Assembly: GCA_036245525.1 (NCBI GenBank)
Contig: BTPG01000005.1
Coordinates: 214,558,224 to 214,622,223 of the forward strand
Length of the DNA stretch: 64,000 nt
Direction: 5' to 3'
DNA from: Semisulcospira habei
Lineage: Eukaryota > Mollusca > Gastropoda > Semisulcospiridae
The notes below the pieces were generated by a model. That model was not told where the DNA came from. It searched no databases and saw only the letters and a program-made list of their open reading frames with translations. Positions 50,001 through 59,108 of the stretch are shown in pieces (position 1 is the first letter of the stretch; each line of letters begins with the position of its first letter). The translations under genes were made by a program, and so were the position numbers.

Positions 50001-50931
50001 TGTCCACATCCATGTCACTGTCTGTGTGCTGAGAGCTTGGCCTGGAGCCTGCACCTGAAATCTCTGATGTGGAGTCTGGCTCTACATTGCCCCTGTCTGG
50101 GCTCAGCACTGTAGTCCTTCTCACTACACTGGGCTCCATTTCACCAGATCCTGCCTCATCCAGGCACACTGAGGCAGCATCTTTCTGTTGGACACCATGT
50201 CGGTGCTGGCACGTGTGGCTAGTTGCGTCCCCACCAGGGCCTGGAGAATATGAAGGTTCAAACGCTGTTAGCGCAGATACCGATTTTTCTGAATCACCTT
50301 GCTCTGCTTTGATTTCAGAACCAGCTATACATTTCTTGTGAATGCTGCTGTGACGTGGAGACTTGGAGCGTTTCTTACGATGCTTCTTCACTTTATGATG
50401 CTGATGGTCTTTTGATTTGGACTCGGAAGTCTTCTGGAGTTTCTGATCTAAAGTGTCGTGAGAACTGTACTTGTCTCTACAGGTCAGTCCACTCTCACTC
50501 TTCTCCTGGACACGACTTTCTACCCTAAAAATGTCCGACTTGCTCTTCTTGCCGCGTTTGCCTTGGGTGGAGCAGCGTTTCAGCGAGAGTGAGATTTGCA
50601 GTGGCGGTGGCGGTGGCGATCGTGCAGCCTGAACGCCATGTTTGGCGGGGAGGTCGACCATGCGTTGTAAGACGGGCATGTCTTTCAGATCCTCCTCCTG
50701 CCACGCCATGCGCTCGATCACCGGCATCCCTGCCTCACAGTCACCATCACTCTCACCGCCCGACACCTCCATCCCTGCACTGACCTCTTTATTTACTGCC
50801 GTGTTCTGCGTCCCCTCATCGTTGTCATGGGCCGCCGGCTGCTCCTCCTCCATAGTGGCCCTGCCACCCAAGCTACTCAGCCACTTCTCAAATGCGTTCT
50901 CAAAAGACATGGTACCTTCCGGGCTGACCAT
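47050..50931 (-). CDS. Large low-complexity basic/acidic protein, ~1293 aa
   Basis: One long exon on the minus strand. Its acceptor is TTTTGTGTCGCAG, ending at 51058, and it is open to TAA at 47050. The first ATG after the acceptor is at 50931 (MVSPEGTMSFENAF); a second in good context is at 50910 (ACCATGT). The N-terminus is short and ordered (FENAFEKWLSSLGG). A Lys/His/Ser-rich stretch resembling a nuclear localisation signal follows (HHKVKKHRKKRSKSPRHSS). The middle is long and disordered. At about residues 650-960 there are 15-residue repeats (KASPAHPQAVSESER type) and 12-residue repeats (ETKASPLTGPNA type). A second basic cluster (ARRLRKRRKTGDG) precedes an ordered, Leu-rich C-terminus. 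That C-terminus contains LSRLQTRVHSLVSVLFPRLA and DKVCAMLQLLLPDITVSL. I do not recognise the family. A nuclear scaffold role is only a guess. Confidence 0.75.
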   Translation of the reverse strand: MVSPEGTMSFENAFEKWLSSLGGRATMEEEQPAAHDNDEGTQNTAVNKEVSAGMEVSGGESDGDCEAGMPVIERMAWQEEDLKDMPVLQRMVDLPAKHGVQAARSPPPPPLQISLSLKRCSTQGKRGKKSKSDIFRVESRVQEKSESGLTCRDKYSSHDTLDQKLQKTSESKSKDHQHHKVKKHRKKRSKSPRHSSIHKKCIAGSEIKAEQGDSEKSVSALTAFEPSYSPGPGGDATSHTCQHRHGVQQKDAASVCLDEAGSGEMEPSVVRRTTVLSPDRGNVEPDSTSEISGAGSRPSSQHTDSDMDVDKGGSCSATSRSVGCVHSGRGGDVSVRVEEGMGECDSTSMFLASPSAISPASQGDIEERLCPVLTDHEDGSHHVSRWSPGHCICQCRSFLSPTDLITPTTNTTMGSNNSKSAVSLVVRDKNIVCCQAAPCLEKMTLGDDVSPDACVREEGRMESPPVLSPTQLEHGASCEPVTAKNRQDSSDDHQRVLDSDHQETPPSLTHYETGVKDNGSDDRRSPNLSESPPVLTLPEHAEQVFADTVKSEHRSREKISKDIIDSFSPDIKWESAVATVETKPSPNRGGVDDGKPGIVIKIRTKAATKTTPTFSLSVPDTETRVEPAHSEMVPIAETKVSPIYSLTVPTADKGVSPAHSVTLPKSERKASLAHPQAVSKSERKASPAHPQAVSESDRKASPAHPQAVSESERKASPAHPQAVSKSERKASLAHPQAVSKSERKASPAHPQAVSESDRKASPAHSQAVSESERKASLAHPQAVSKSERKALPAYPQAVSESDRKASPAHPQAVSESERKASLAHPQAVSKSERKASPAHPQAVSESERKAKPALSRTVSRAENKPSLHSHTVSEAESKASPVIVPKVETKASPLTGPNAETKASPLTGPNAETKVSPLTGPKAETKASPLTGPNAETKAPPLTGPNAETKASPLTGPKAETKASPLTGPKAETKASPVYMLSVPISETKVAPAHLLTSPRGDRKASRSQSLAVLEAEANVAPSCLLTVPEEEPSGVPQESQQPMAVSRKRHTIDSPEMARRLRKRRKTGDGEKGEEGKEDSDGDVKHSESCLAQNKRSRPGQITLCQCSHAGPQRGRRRRNTVHLGSDLTCSLAHLPPAQRHFVLSSARLSRLQTRVHSLVSVLFPRLAPLLLRLTPESQHFEKTIDDIIGSLQRSEMEETTKDSEELSRLLGELSLGDVGDVPVFSPQVVLCGSPGHALETFQDKVCAMLQLLLPDITVSLTNNTFHNSEELEVMIDRVIAANKGKVAKKTK
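48010..48310. repeat. 36-bp in-frame coding minisatellite
   Basis: About eight units of 36 bp (GATGCCTTTGTTTCAGCTTT, GGGTCCAGTTAGTGGT on plus). They encode 12-residue ETKASPLTGPNA-type repeats on the minus strand. Confidence 0.92.
48370..48955. repeat. 45-bp in-frame coding minisatellite
   Basis: About thirteen units of 45 bp (TTTCAGACTCGGACACAGCT, TGTGGATGTGCTGGCGATGC on plus). They encode 15-residue ERKASPAHPQAVSES-type repeats on the minus strand. It alternates between two subtypes (TCGGACACAG and TTGGACACGG), a sign of higher-order duplication. Confidence 0.92.
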
Positions 50932-51184
50932 CACACCACGCAACAAACATGTCAGGTGCGTCACGTACACCTGAGACAGAAGCAGTATGGGACTCACCAG
51001 CCCCAGCCCACCTGCCGAAAAAGGATGGTTGTCTGCTGGAGCCCTGATTACCTGCGACACAAAACCACAAGACTATGTCAAAGCAGAACCACTGAAATGT
51101 CAGCACTAGTATCACACTATGACTCTCATTTTCACAGCAACCTAAATGGTCTGTAGACCACCAGGTGTAAATTTATGAGGATAC

Positions 51185-51420
51185 AAAGACCCAATCTGAG
51201 CAGTTTTTTTTAAAAATTGGATCAGTAATACTGGATCATGTGCACATTCTTTACATAAATGCCCCCCGCCCCCCCCCCCCCCCCCCTTCCCGCTATCAAA
51301 AGTGTATCTAAAATGCAGATGTACTGAATTTTAGTGTGTCCGTCTACCCCTGGTCACATTTTCAATATGCGATTTTGAATCATAGGGCGTCATGGAAGCA
51401 CAGACACACAGACCCTGATT
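51185..51420. other. Intron 1 of the large minus-strand gene, poly-C region
   Basis: CCCCCCGCCCCC run at about 51262-51287. Otherwise nothing recognised. Confidence 0.6.
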
Positions 51421-51429
51421 ATGAACTTC

Positions 51430-51495
51430 CTGAGGCATAGATCCTCATGGGCCCCCACGACTACAGGGGCTCATAAGGATCTATGCCTCTTGCCT
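51430..51495. mobile_element. Fold-back element, family 2
   Basis: AGGCATAGATCCTCATGGGC faces GCTCATAAGGATCTATGCCT around CCCCACGACTACAGGGG. Confidence 0.8.
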
Positions 51496-51679
51496 GACAC
51501 AGGACCCCTGATTATGAACCCCTTTGTCAATGAAGCCATAGATAACCATATCAGTACATGAAAAAAGCTGTGAACTTGGAGCGATAACTAAAATCAAGAG
51601 GAGAATCAGCGAGCTACATAATTTATTAACAAGATGGGATGAACCAGCCCACACAGTCTTATAATCAGCTTGCATGGGC

Positions 51680-51879
51680 TTAACTCATTCAGCCCGACCC
51701 ACCTATTTCCCAAATTTTGGAGGCGTCATTTAACAACTATGCACCTGTTGCAGGAGATGGATTGACCATGATGCCAGATTAGCTTGGCGCCGACAGGCGC
51801 CAAGCTAATCTGGCACTACCCTTGAATTATCATGGTCAACCCATCTCCTGCTGTAGTGCGTCAGGGCTGAATGGGTTAA
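51680..51879. mobile_element. Full-length palindromic MITE, family 1, TTAA ends
   Basis: TTAACTCATTCAGCCCGACC at left and GGGCTGAATGGGTTAA at right. Core 51763-51838; the left arm lacks the ATAATTCAAGGGTAG part. Confidence 0.85.
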
Positions 51880-52527
51880 CCACTATTTGCACAATATGCC
51901 CGTGGGTCCACATCAGAAGAAAAATAGAAGCTGTCTTCCTAAATCAAACAGATTGTCTGTCAAACAGGGAAAGAGAGAGAACATTGCATCAATTCATGTA
52001 CAAACACCGATGTGTCTGCTGATTTGGGTCAATTCAGAAACATTGTATAACACTCACATCTGGTGATCTGGGACAATTTAGGAACACTGCACAACACTGA
52101 CGTGTTTGGCGCCTTTACGTCACCATCTGATTCTCTCTAGAAGCCGAGAATTCTTACTTTTTAATTTTTTTGTCTGTGGAGAGGTAATGAATTTTTTTCC
52201 CAAAAAAAATTGAAAAGGTACAAAACTGGTTAACAAACTCATCTAATGTCTATCTCCAAGCTATATCCGAAATTCCAAGTGAATAGAACAAAAATTACAG
52301 ACTCAAATGCAGGTCAACCGATTTTATATTAAAGGCAATTTTCTCTTTAACAAGTCAATCAATTTACATATTATATGCTCAGAGCCTCTCCAAGTACATC
52401 TCGATCAAAGCTTTCACAAAGTTCTAGGTCTGTACGTACACAAACACTGGAGATACTCATGTCTACATACATACACACAGGGATTCATACTAACTGTACG
52501 TTCAGCAGCGCGGTTCGCCTTACTAGA
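51880..52527. other. No gene seen (intron)
   Basis: AT-rich sequence with short frames only. Confidence 0.5.
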
Positions 52528-52645
52528 CATGACATAGTTTCTAGTTCTTTACTTCACTGTCAGAGTCCTGACATAGTTTCTAGTTCTTTACTTCACTGTC
52601 AGAGTCTTGACATAGTTTCTAGTTCTTTACTTCACTGTCAGAGTC
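52528..52645. repeat. 39-bp triplication
   Basis: Three copies of TGACATAGTTTCTAGTTCTT plus TACTTCACTGTCAGAGTC. Confidence 0.9.
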
Positions 52646-53850
52646 CAAGGTCTGCACAACTTTGACATCACTGGCATTCTACTGAAATTGGCCCACCGTG
52701 TCCCATCCTAAAAAGTCTCTTCTATAAATAGAAGAGACTTAAAAACATATAGCACGCTACAAGTGACATTGTGATTTACCTCTCAGTTTGTACAGACTGT
52801 TGACAGGCTGTACAGAGAACTTGCTTGGTCATCCACATCAAACTGCCCCTGTATGTGTAACACACATTGGGTTTTTTAGCTTCACACAAGTATTTACCAG
52901 GGTATGACATGTACACATTTAATGCCTTTAGTTTATTAAAGCAGATTCGTTAGTTACGAAATACAAATTTAATTTAGAAAGTGAAGTAGCAATGTGTTTC
53001 TGCCTGCCTGTGGGGAGGGGGGGGGGGGGGTGACAACAAGGGTGACCGTTCATTGGAGGTTCTACTGTACAATGTAGATATGAAGAAAAGCAAATGGTAT
53101 GGAAATGGAAACAGGTACAGCAACTAGCAAATCTACTCTATATTTATTATGTCAAGTGGTACTGTGTTTATGTTCTCCAAGTCAGAAAAAAATTACCGTG
53201 GAATGACCATCACAATATAGTGAATTGGCTGTAGGCGGAATATATACTGATTGAGTATTACTAACACTGGGACTGTGACAGACTATCGGTCATGCAAACT
53301 GCTATGTCACTCACTGCATGTGAAGATCTGGTTTCTGATGTACAAATATAGATTATTACTGTTACTTAGTAAAAACCATAAGCACACAAATAAATCTGGA
53401 AATATATGACAGACTGTTTCTCAACAGTCTTTCAGTTTCACGCAATCGGGCGCTGGCGGAGCGTATCAAGGAAGTGCGAGCGCCCTAGTCTAGTAATCGC
53501 GACCTGCATGTCACCAACTCGCAACAGGCTAAATCGGGAACTGACGACCCGGAATGTAAACAGCTGATTTAGCAAGCTTTCAACCACTTGTTTCTCGACC
53601 AAATAAACTGAAAATCTCAGAATCAAAAGGTCAACTTTTACATTCAGTGTCAACAACTCAGCGACCTACATGTTTTACGCCATTCATTAGCAACTGAAGC
53701 GGTCATTTAGAAAACAGACTGCACCAAGCATCATCAACGATAAACAAACGCCATCGCTGTCGTTTTCCAGAATGTCCGGCTTAAATTAGCATGTTTATCA
53801 CAAGGACTTAAAGATCATGTTAAGGATAAAAAAAAAAAAAATTCACTCAC
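52646..53850. other. Intron 1 of the large minus-strand gene, no exon seen
   Basis: A G-rich run at 53016-53030. A 72-codon minus frame at 53438-53656 lies in unusually CpG-containing DNA and could be an alternative first exon, but no splice site supports it. Confidence 0.45.
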
Positions 53851-53990
53851 ATTATCCAAATTCCACTGACATCTCCGTTGTAGTCTATACGTAACCAGTA
53901 AACAAGCGAAGTTTCAGGAAAACATGAAGAAATCGCTGCTCTGCCGAACGTCAGGCAGCGCTACCTATCGCCTACGTTCCACTTCCGCCA
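53851..53990 (-). other. 5' UTR exon of the large minus-strand gene, with two short uORFs
   Basis: The donor GGATAAT|GTGAGTGA at 53850 is strong. The exon contains ATG-TTT-TCC-TGA (53925-53914) and a six-codon MSVEFG uORF (53872-53852) whose stop lies one base before the splice. The main frame has a stop upstream in this exon, so translation must start in the next exon. The 5' limit is a guess. Confidence 0.6.
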
Positions 53991-54085
53991 GGGTCAGGTT
54001 CAATAACTCCTAAGGACATTAGCAGACAGCTAGAAGAGAGCGTTTGTTTTCAGTGAAATTTATTTTCAAAATACAACACTTCAAA
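53950..54085. promoter_or_regulatory. Shared head-to-head promoter (large gene / COA7)
   Basis: The minus-strand first exon and the COA7 ATG (54086) lie about 160-235 bp apart and diverge. The space contains CCACTTCCGCCAGGGTCAGG. ACTTCCG (53981-53987) is the core recognised by ETS factors including GABP/NRF-2, a known regulator of cytochrome oxidase genes. No TATA box is evident. Start sites are not visible. Confidence 0.55.
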
Positions 54086-54185
54086 ATGATGTACGATTTG
54101 AAAGACGAGGATCAAGCGAAGGAATACTTGAAAAATGTCGGTATAGAGTACCGTTTTCAATGCTATCACGAGAAGAAACCTGAAG
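54086..54185 (+). CDS. COA7: COA7 coding exon 1
   Basis: ATG-ATG start, 33 codons plus one base. The donor is CCTGAAG|GTAAAA at 54186. It contains the N-terminal YHEKKPE element conserved in the family. Confidence 0.88.
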
Positions 54186-57100
54186 GTAAAAATGTAACAG
54201 TTGCCAGCTGGATAAATTTACGTGCCGTCACGTAAGTCCACGAGTACTGTCAGGCCGCCGAGCTTGACCGCAACCGTACCGTACTCATATTCAGGAGCAG
54301 TAAAGTAGTCTGCTCGACCGCTTGTGCGCCAGTAACCAGGACACAGGCAGCAAATACAACGTCTGCTTTAATAAAACCTGAGCACAGACACTGAACAGTT
54401 TTCTCAAGGATATACGATTTTCTGCTCTTGTTGGGTTTAGCCCCGGGACCCGGCAGCAGGAGATGATTGATCATGATAATTCAAGGGTAGTGCCAGATTA
54501 AAATTTATGAAAGGCGTCAAGCTCATCTGGCACTACCCTTAAATTATCATGGTCAATCTATCTCCTACAACAGGTACATAGTCGTTAGGCAACACCTCCA
54601 ACATTTGAGAAATGGGACCTTGGGGCTACAGGGTTAAAGGACCATATTGGTTGCAGCACCGTTTTGTGACAAAACCCAAAACCCTGAGGGGAAAATCTTT
54701 GTGCTCATCGCCATGTTGGTCGTGTTGCCTGCAAGTTGTCATCGCCATGTTGGTCGTGTTGCCTGCAGGTTGTCATCTCCATGTTGGTTGTGTTGCCTGC
54801 AGGTTGTCATCGCCATGTTGGTTGTGTTGCCTGCAGGTTGTCATCGCCATGTTGGTCTTGTTGCCTGCAGGTTGTCATCGCCATGTTGGTCGTGTTGCCT
54901 GCAGTTTGTTGTGTTGCCTGCAGGTTGTCATCGCCATGTTGGTTGTGTTGCCTGCAGGTTGTCATCATCATGTTGGTCGTGTTGCCTGCAGGTTGTCATC
55001 ACCATGTTGGTTGTGTTGCCTGCAGGTTGTCATCGCCATGTTGGTTGTGTTGCCTGCAGGTTGTCATCGCCATGTTGGTTGTGTTGCCTGCAGGTTGTCA
55101 TCACCATGTTGGTTGTGTTGCCTGCAGGTTGTCATCGCCATGTTGGTCGTGTTGCCTGCAGGTTGTCATCGCCATGTTGGTCGTGTTGCCTGCAGGTTGT
55201 TGTGTTGCCTGCAGGTTGTCATCACCATGTTGGTCGTGTTGCCTGCAGGTTGTCATCGCCATGTTGGTCGTGTTGCCTGCAAGTTGTCATCGCCATGTTG
55301 GTCGTGTTGCCTGCAGGTTGTCATCTCCATGTTGGTTGTGTTGCCTGCAGGTTGTCATCGCCATGTTGGTCTTGTTGCCTGCAGGTTGTCATCACCATGT
55401 TGGTCTTGTTGCCTGCAGGTTGTCATCGCCATGTTGGTCGTGTTGCCTGCAGTTTGTTGTGTTGCCTGCAGGTTGTCATCGCCATGTTGGTTGTGTTGCC
55501 TGCAGGTTGTCATCGTCATGTTGGTCGTGTTGCCTGCAGGTTGTCATCACCATGTTGGTTGTGTTGCCTGCAGGTTGTCATCGCCATGTTGGTTGTGTTG
55601 CCTGCAGGTTGTCATCGCCATGTTGGTTGTGTTGCCTGCAGGTTGTCATCGCCATGTTGGTTGTGTTGCCTGCAGGTTGTCATTGCCATGTTGGTCGTGT
55701 TGCCTGCAGGTTGTCATCGCCATGTTGGTCATGTTGCCTGCAGGTTGTTGTGTTGCCTGCAGGTTGTCATCACCATGTTGGTCATGTTGCCTGCAGGTTG
55801 TCATCACCATGTTGGTCGTGTTTCCTGCAGGTTGTCATCGCCTTGCAGACTTTCTGGAGAGTGTGAAGAAAGAGTTTGAGAAAGCCGCCACAGTGTACAA
55901 AGCAAACTGTGATGACTCCAAGTACGGACACAGCTGCTTCAAATACGGAAACTACAGAATGACAGGCAGAGGTGGGCAACAGGCCATTCTGATTTCTAAT
56001 TTTAAAACCTAATTCCATAGATCTGTACAGTCAGTAGGGTGTGTGTGCGTGCGTGTGTGCATACGTGCGTGTGTGCAGACCTGTTTATGCTCCCGATTTG
56101 AGCGGGAGACTCCCGATATCAGACCCCATCTCCCGATCTCCCGATCGCATCGTAAATCTCCCGATAATTTTATCATTGATCTCCCGAAAATGAAAGTAAA
56201 GGGTTTGTTTCGTTTCTGAAGCATTACCGTGCCGATCCAAAATTTCTACCGCGCAACTGATGGTCGTTTCCGCCGATCTGCTGTACAATTATTTTGATTG
56301 GCTGAGGGTCAGGTCTTCGTCCAATCGGGAACCAGTTGACATTTGTGTTTGTCTTCTGAGATGGCGTCCAAGAAGAAGATTTGCCGGGAAAGATCTGACT
56401 CGTGTTCTGATGATTCATGCGATACAGAAGAGGAAAAAACAAAGGCGTTGGCGACTCGCAAGAAGAGAGTGAAGTATGCCGCAAAATGGAGGTCCGAGTG
56501 GAGGTCGGATTTTCCCGACTTTCGGCCGTCTGCCAAGTCCAACTCCCATGCTTTTTGCACCGTTTGCAAGAGAGACATCAGTGTGAGCCACGGAGGCAAG
56601 AATGACATTTCAAAGCATGAGCAGTCAGAGGCTCACAAGTCTTGTGCTGAACCAGCAAGTCAGGGGTCAATCGGGAAGTTTTTTGTGAAAGCTCCAACTT
56701 TCTCAGTGGATGGTCTTGAGCAGGCTACAACTAGAGCTGAAGCAATTATGTGCCAACTGATCGCCCAGCAGAATCTGTCCTTGTCTACAGCTGACGTCTT
56801 AGTGCAGACATTCAAGACTATGTTCCCAGACTCAAAGATCGCTGCAAGTGAGTAGAACTACATATATGTTTTTGCCCCCAATTAGTTCTGACCAACGGGG
56901 CAGCCTGGGCCAAGACACCATTGAAGCACTTCTAGTGGTCAAAGGGATGCCAGGGCATTACCTTGACAACAGCAGGAAACTCTCTGACACACAATTGTCA
57001 CAACTGAAGGGTTGCTACTACAAGTCCTTGAAGAAGTGAAAACTTTTGGACACTGACACTGACCCTGTTGAAACACCAGGACCCTGTTTTTTGTTTGTTT

Positions 57101-58860
57101 TTAATGCACTTTTGGTGCAATCTATGGCCTAGGTGGTGGACTGTGGCTTGTGGTGGACTGCAATGAATGTGATGTTATCAATCTTTTGTTTTATGAATAC
57201 ATCTTTGGCTTACACATGTATCCATTTGTTGTGTTTCTTGTGTGTGTGACTATTTCCATACATTTCATTAGTTTACTTTGCCGGTGGTGCGCGTTTCTAG
57301 AATCTCCCTATTTTGAATAAAATCTCCCTATTTTTAAGCCTCAGTCTCCCTATTTTGCATCATTTGGGGTAAACAGGTCTGGTGTGTGTGTTCACATGCA
57401 CTGGGGTAAAGTAATGGCCCCTTCTTTGCTGAGATAAAGTGAACACGATCCATCTGCAAGAGACATGGATCCTCACAAGCCCTTTATAAGCAGGTGCCCA
57501 TGAGGGTTTATGTGTCTTGCTGACACCATCTTGAATCTATGTTCCTGTAATGCCTGGTGCACTGTGGGCTTCAACTAATGAAGAAGTACAGTCAACAGCC
57601 ACAGGCAGTGAAGGGACTAAAGTATGATGGTAATTGTCAATAAATTACTTGACTAGAGGTGCACGGTATTACCGTATACCGGTATTATATCGGTTCGGAA
57701 GCCTCTCGATACGGTATACCGGTACGGTCCGGGAAGGGTCGGTATACCGCGAATTACAATAGAAAACAAAAGTAAACTTTTTTTTTTATAAACCGAAACT
57801 AAACGTTTTTTCCTAGAACAAAGAGGCAGTTCCGTGAAAGTGCGGCAGACAAAAGCACAATGGCTGAAAGCGAGTACACGATTGTGGCAAATGCTAAAGC
57901 AAAGGCCCCTATATGGAAGCACTTTGGAGTCAGAAAAAGAAAAAAATGACGGTTCGATAGTGGAGAATATGGTGGTGTGTTTGACGTGCAATGGCGATGT
58001 AAAAACTGCTGGTGGAACCTCCAACATGAACACCCACATCAGGAGATACCATCCACAGTTATTGATTACCACACAGACGGAAACCTCAAGCTCACAGAGT
58101 GAGCAGCCTCCTAAGAAACAACAGCGCTAGCAGACCCTTGCGGGAGCTTTTCAGATCCTGGCGAAAAAGGCAAAGTATCCTACAAATTCTCCTCGTGCAA
58201 AGGCCATCACAAACAAAATTGCGCTGTTCCTCATTAAAGATTTGCGACCTTACAAGTTGGTGGAGAGCAAGCACTTCTGAAGCCTGATTGAAGCACTCCA
58301 CAACCGTTACCAGGTTCCTTCTCATAACCACTTTTCAGAGTTGGCTATCCCTGAGATGTACAAAAACATGAAAGCCAAGGTGATTGATGACCTTCAGAAA
58401 GCCGAACAAGTAAGTTATAGTATGATACTGCATGCGTATAAAGTTGTGCATGTTAAAGATTTTTTTCTCAATTAGCGGTTCAATAAAGGTGGGGGGGGGG
58501 GGGGGGGGGGGGGGGGGGGAGGTGGGCTTGCTATATCTGTCGTCTGCAGAATCAGTCAAATACTTTGATTGCTTTCACTTTGAAAGTCTTGATTATAATT
58601 AAATTGCCAGTCTGTCTATAACAAAGTAAGTCCTGTAAAGAAATTACGAGCGTACTAGCACTGAAATTGAAAGGTGATATACTGATAAATCACAAAGAGG
58701 ATGCAAAATAATAGACGTGAATTCCGGTGCAGGTAACTGTGACTACAGATGGATGGACCTCCAGAGCAACAGACTCCTACGTCACTGTCACTGCTGTGTT
58801 GGTGGTTGATTGGCAGTTCTATGGTGAACTATGTGCTACAAACAAGACCAATGCCTGAGA

Positions 58861-58946
<86 letters not shown>

Positions 58947-59011
58947 ACCGGCAAGTTTGAAAACTGGTCCTGTTACCAATTACTTCTACCGTTGGAAAAT
59001 AAAGGTTCATT

Positions 59012-59108
<97 letters not shown>

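Noticed and set aside
54612..56012. Three overlapping plus-strand frames of 376-466 codons, Cys-rich, as real proteins
   Set aside because: They are one 34-bp repeat read in rotating frames. Only the exon 2 portion has a family match. I keep the array as a splicing question, not as a gene.
57834..58130. BED finger ORF as an intact host gene
   Set aside because: It is the frameshifted first exon of the hAT transposase, inside an element with an 8-bp target duplication.
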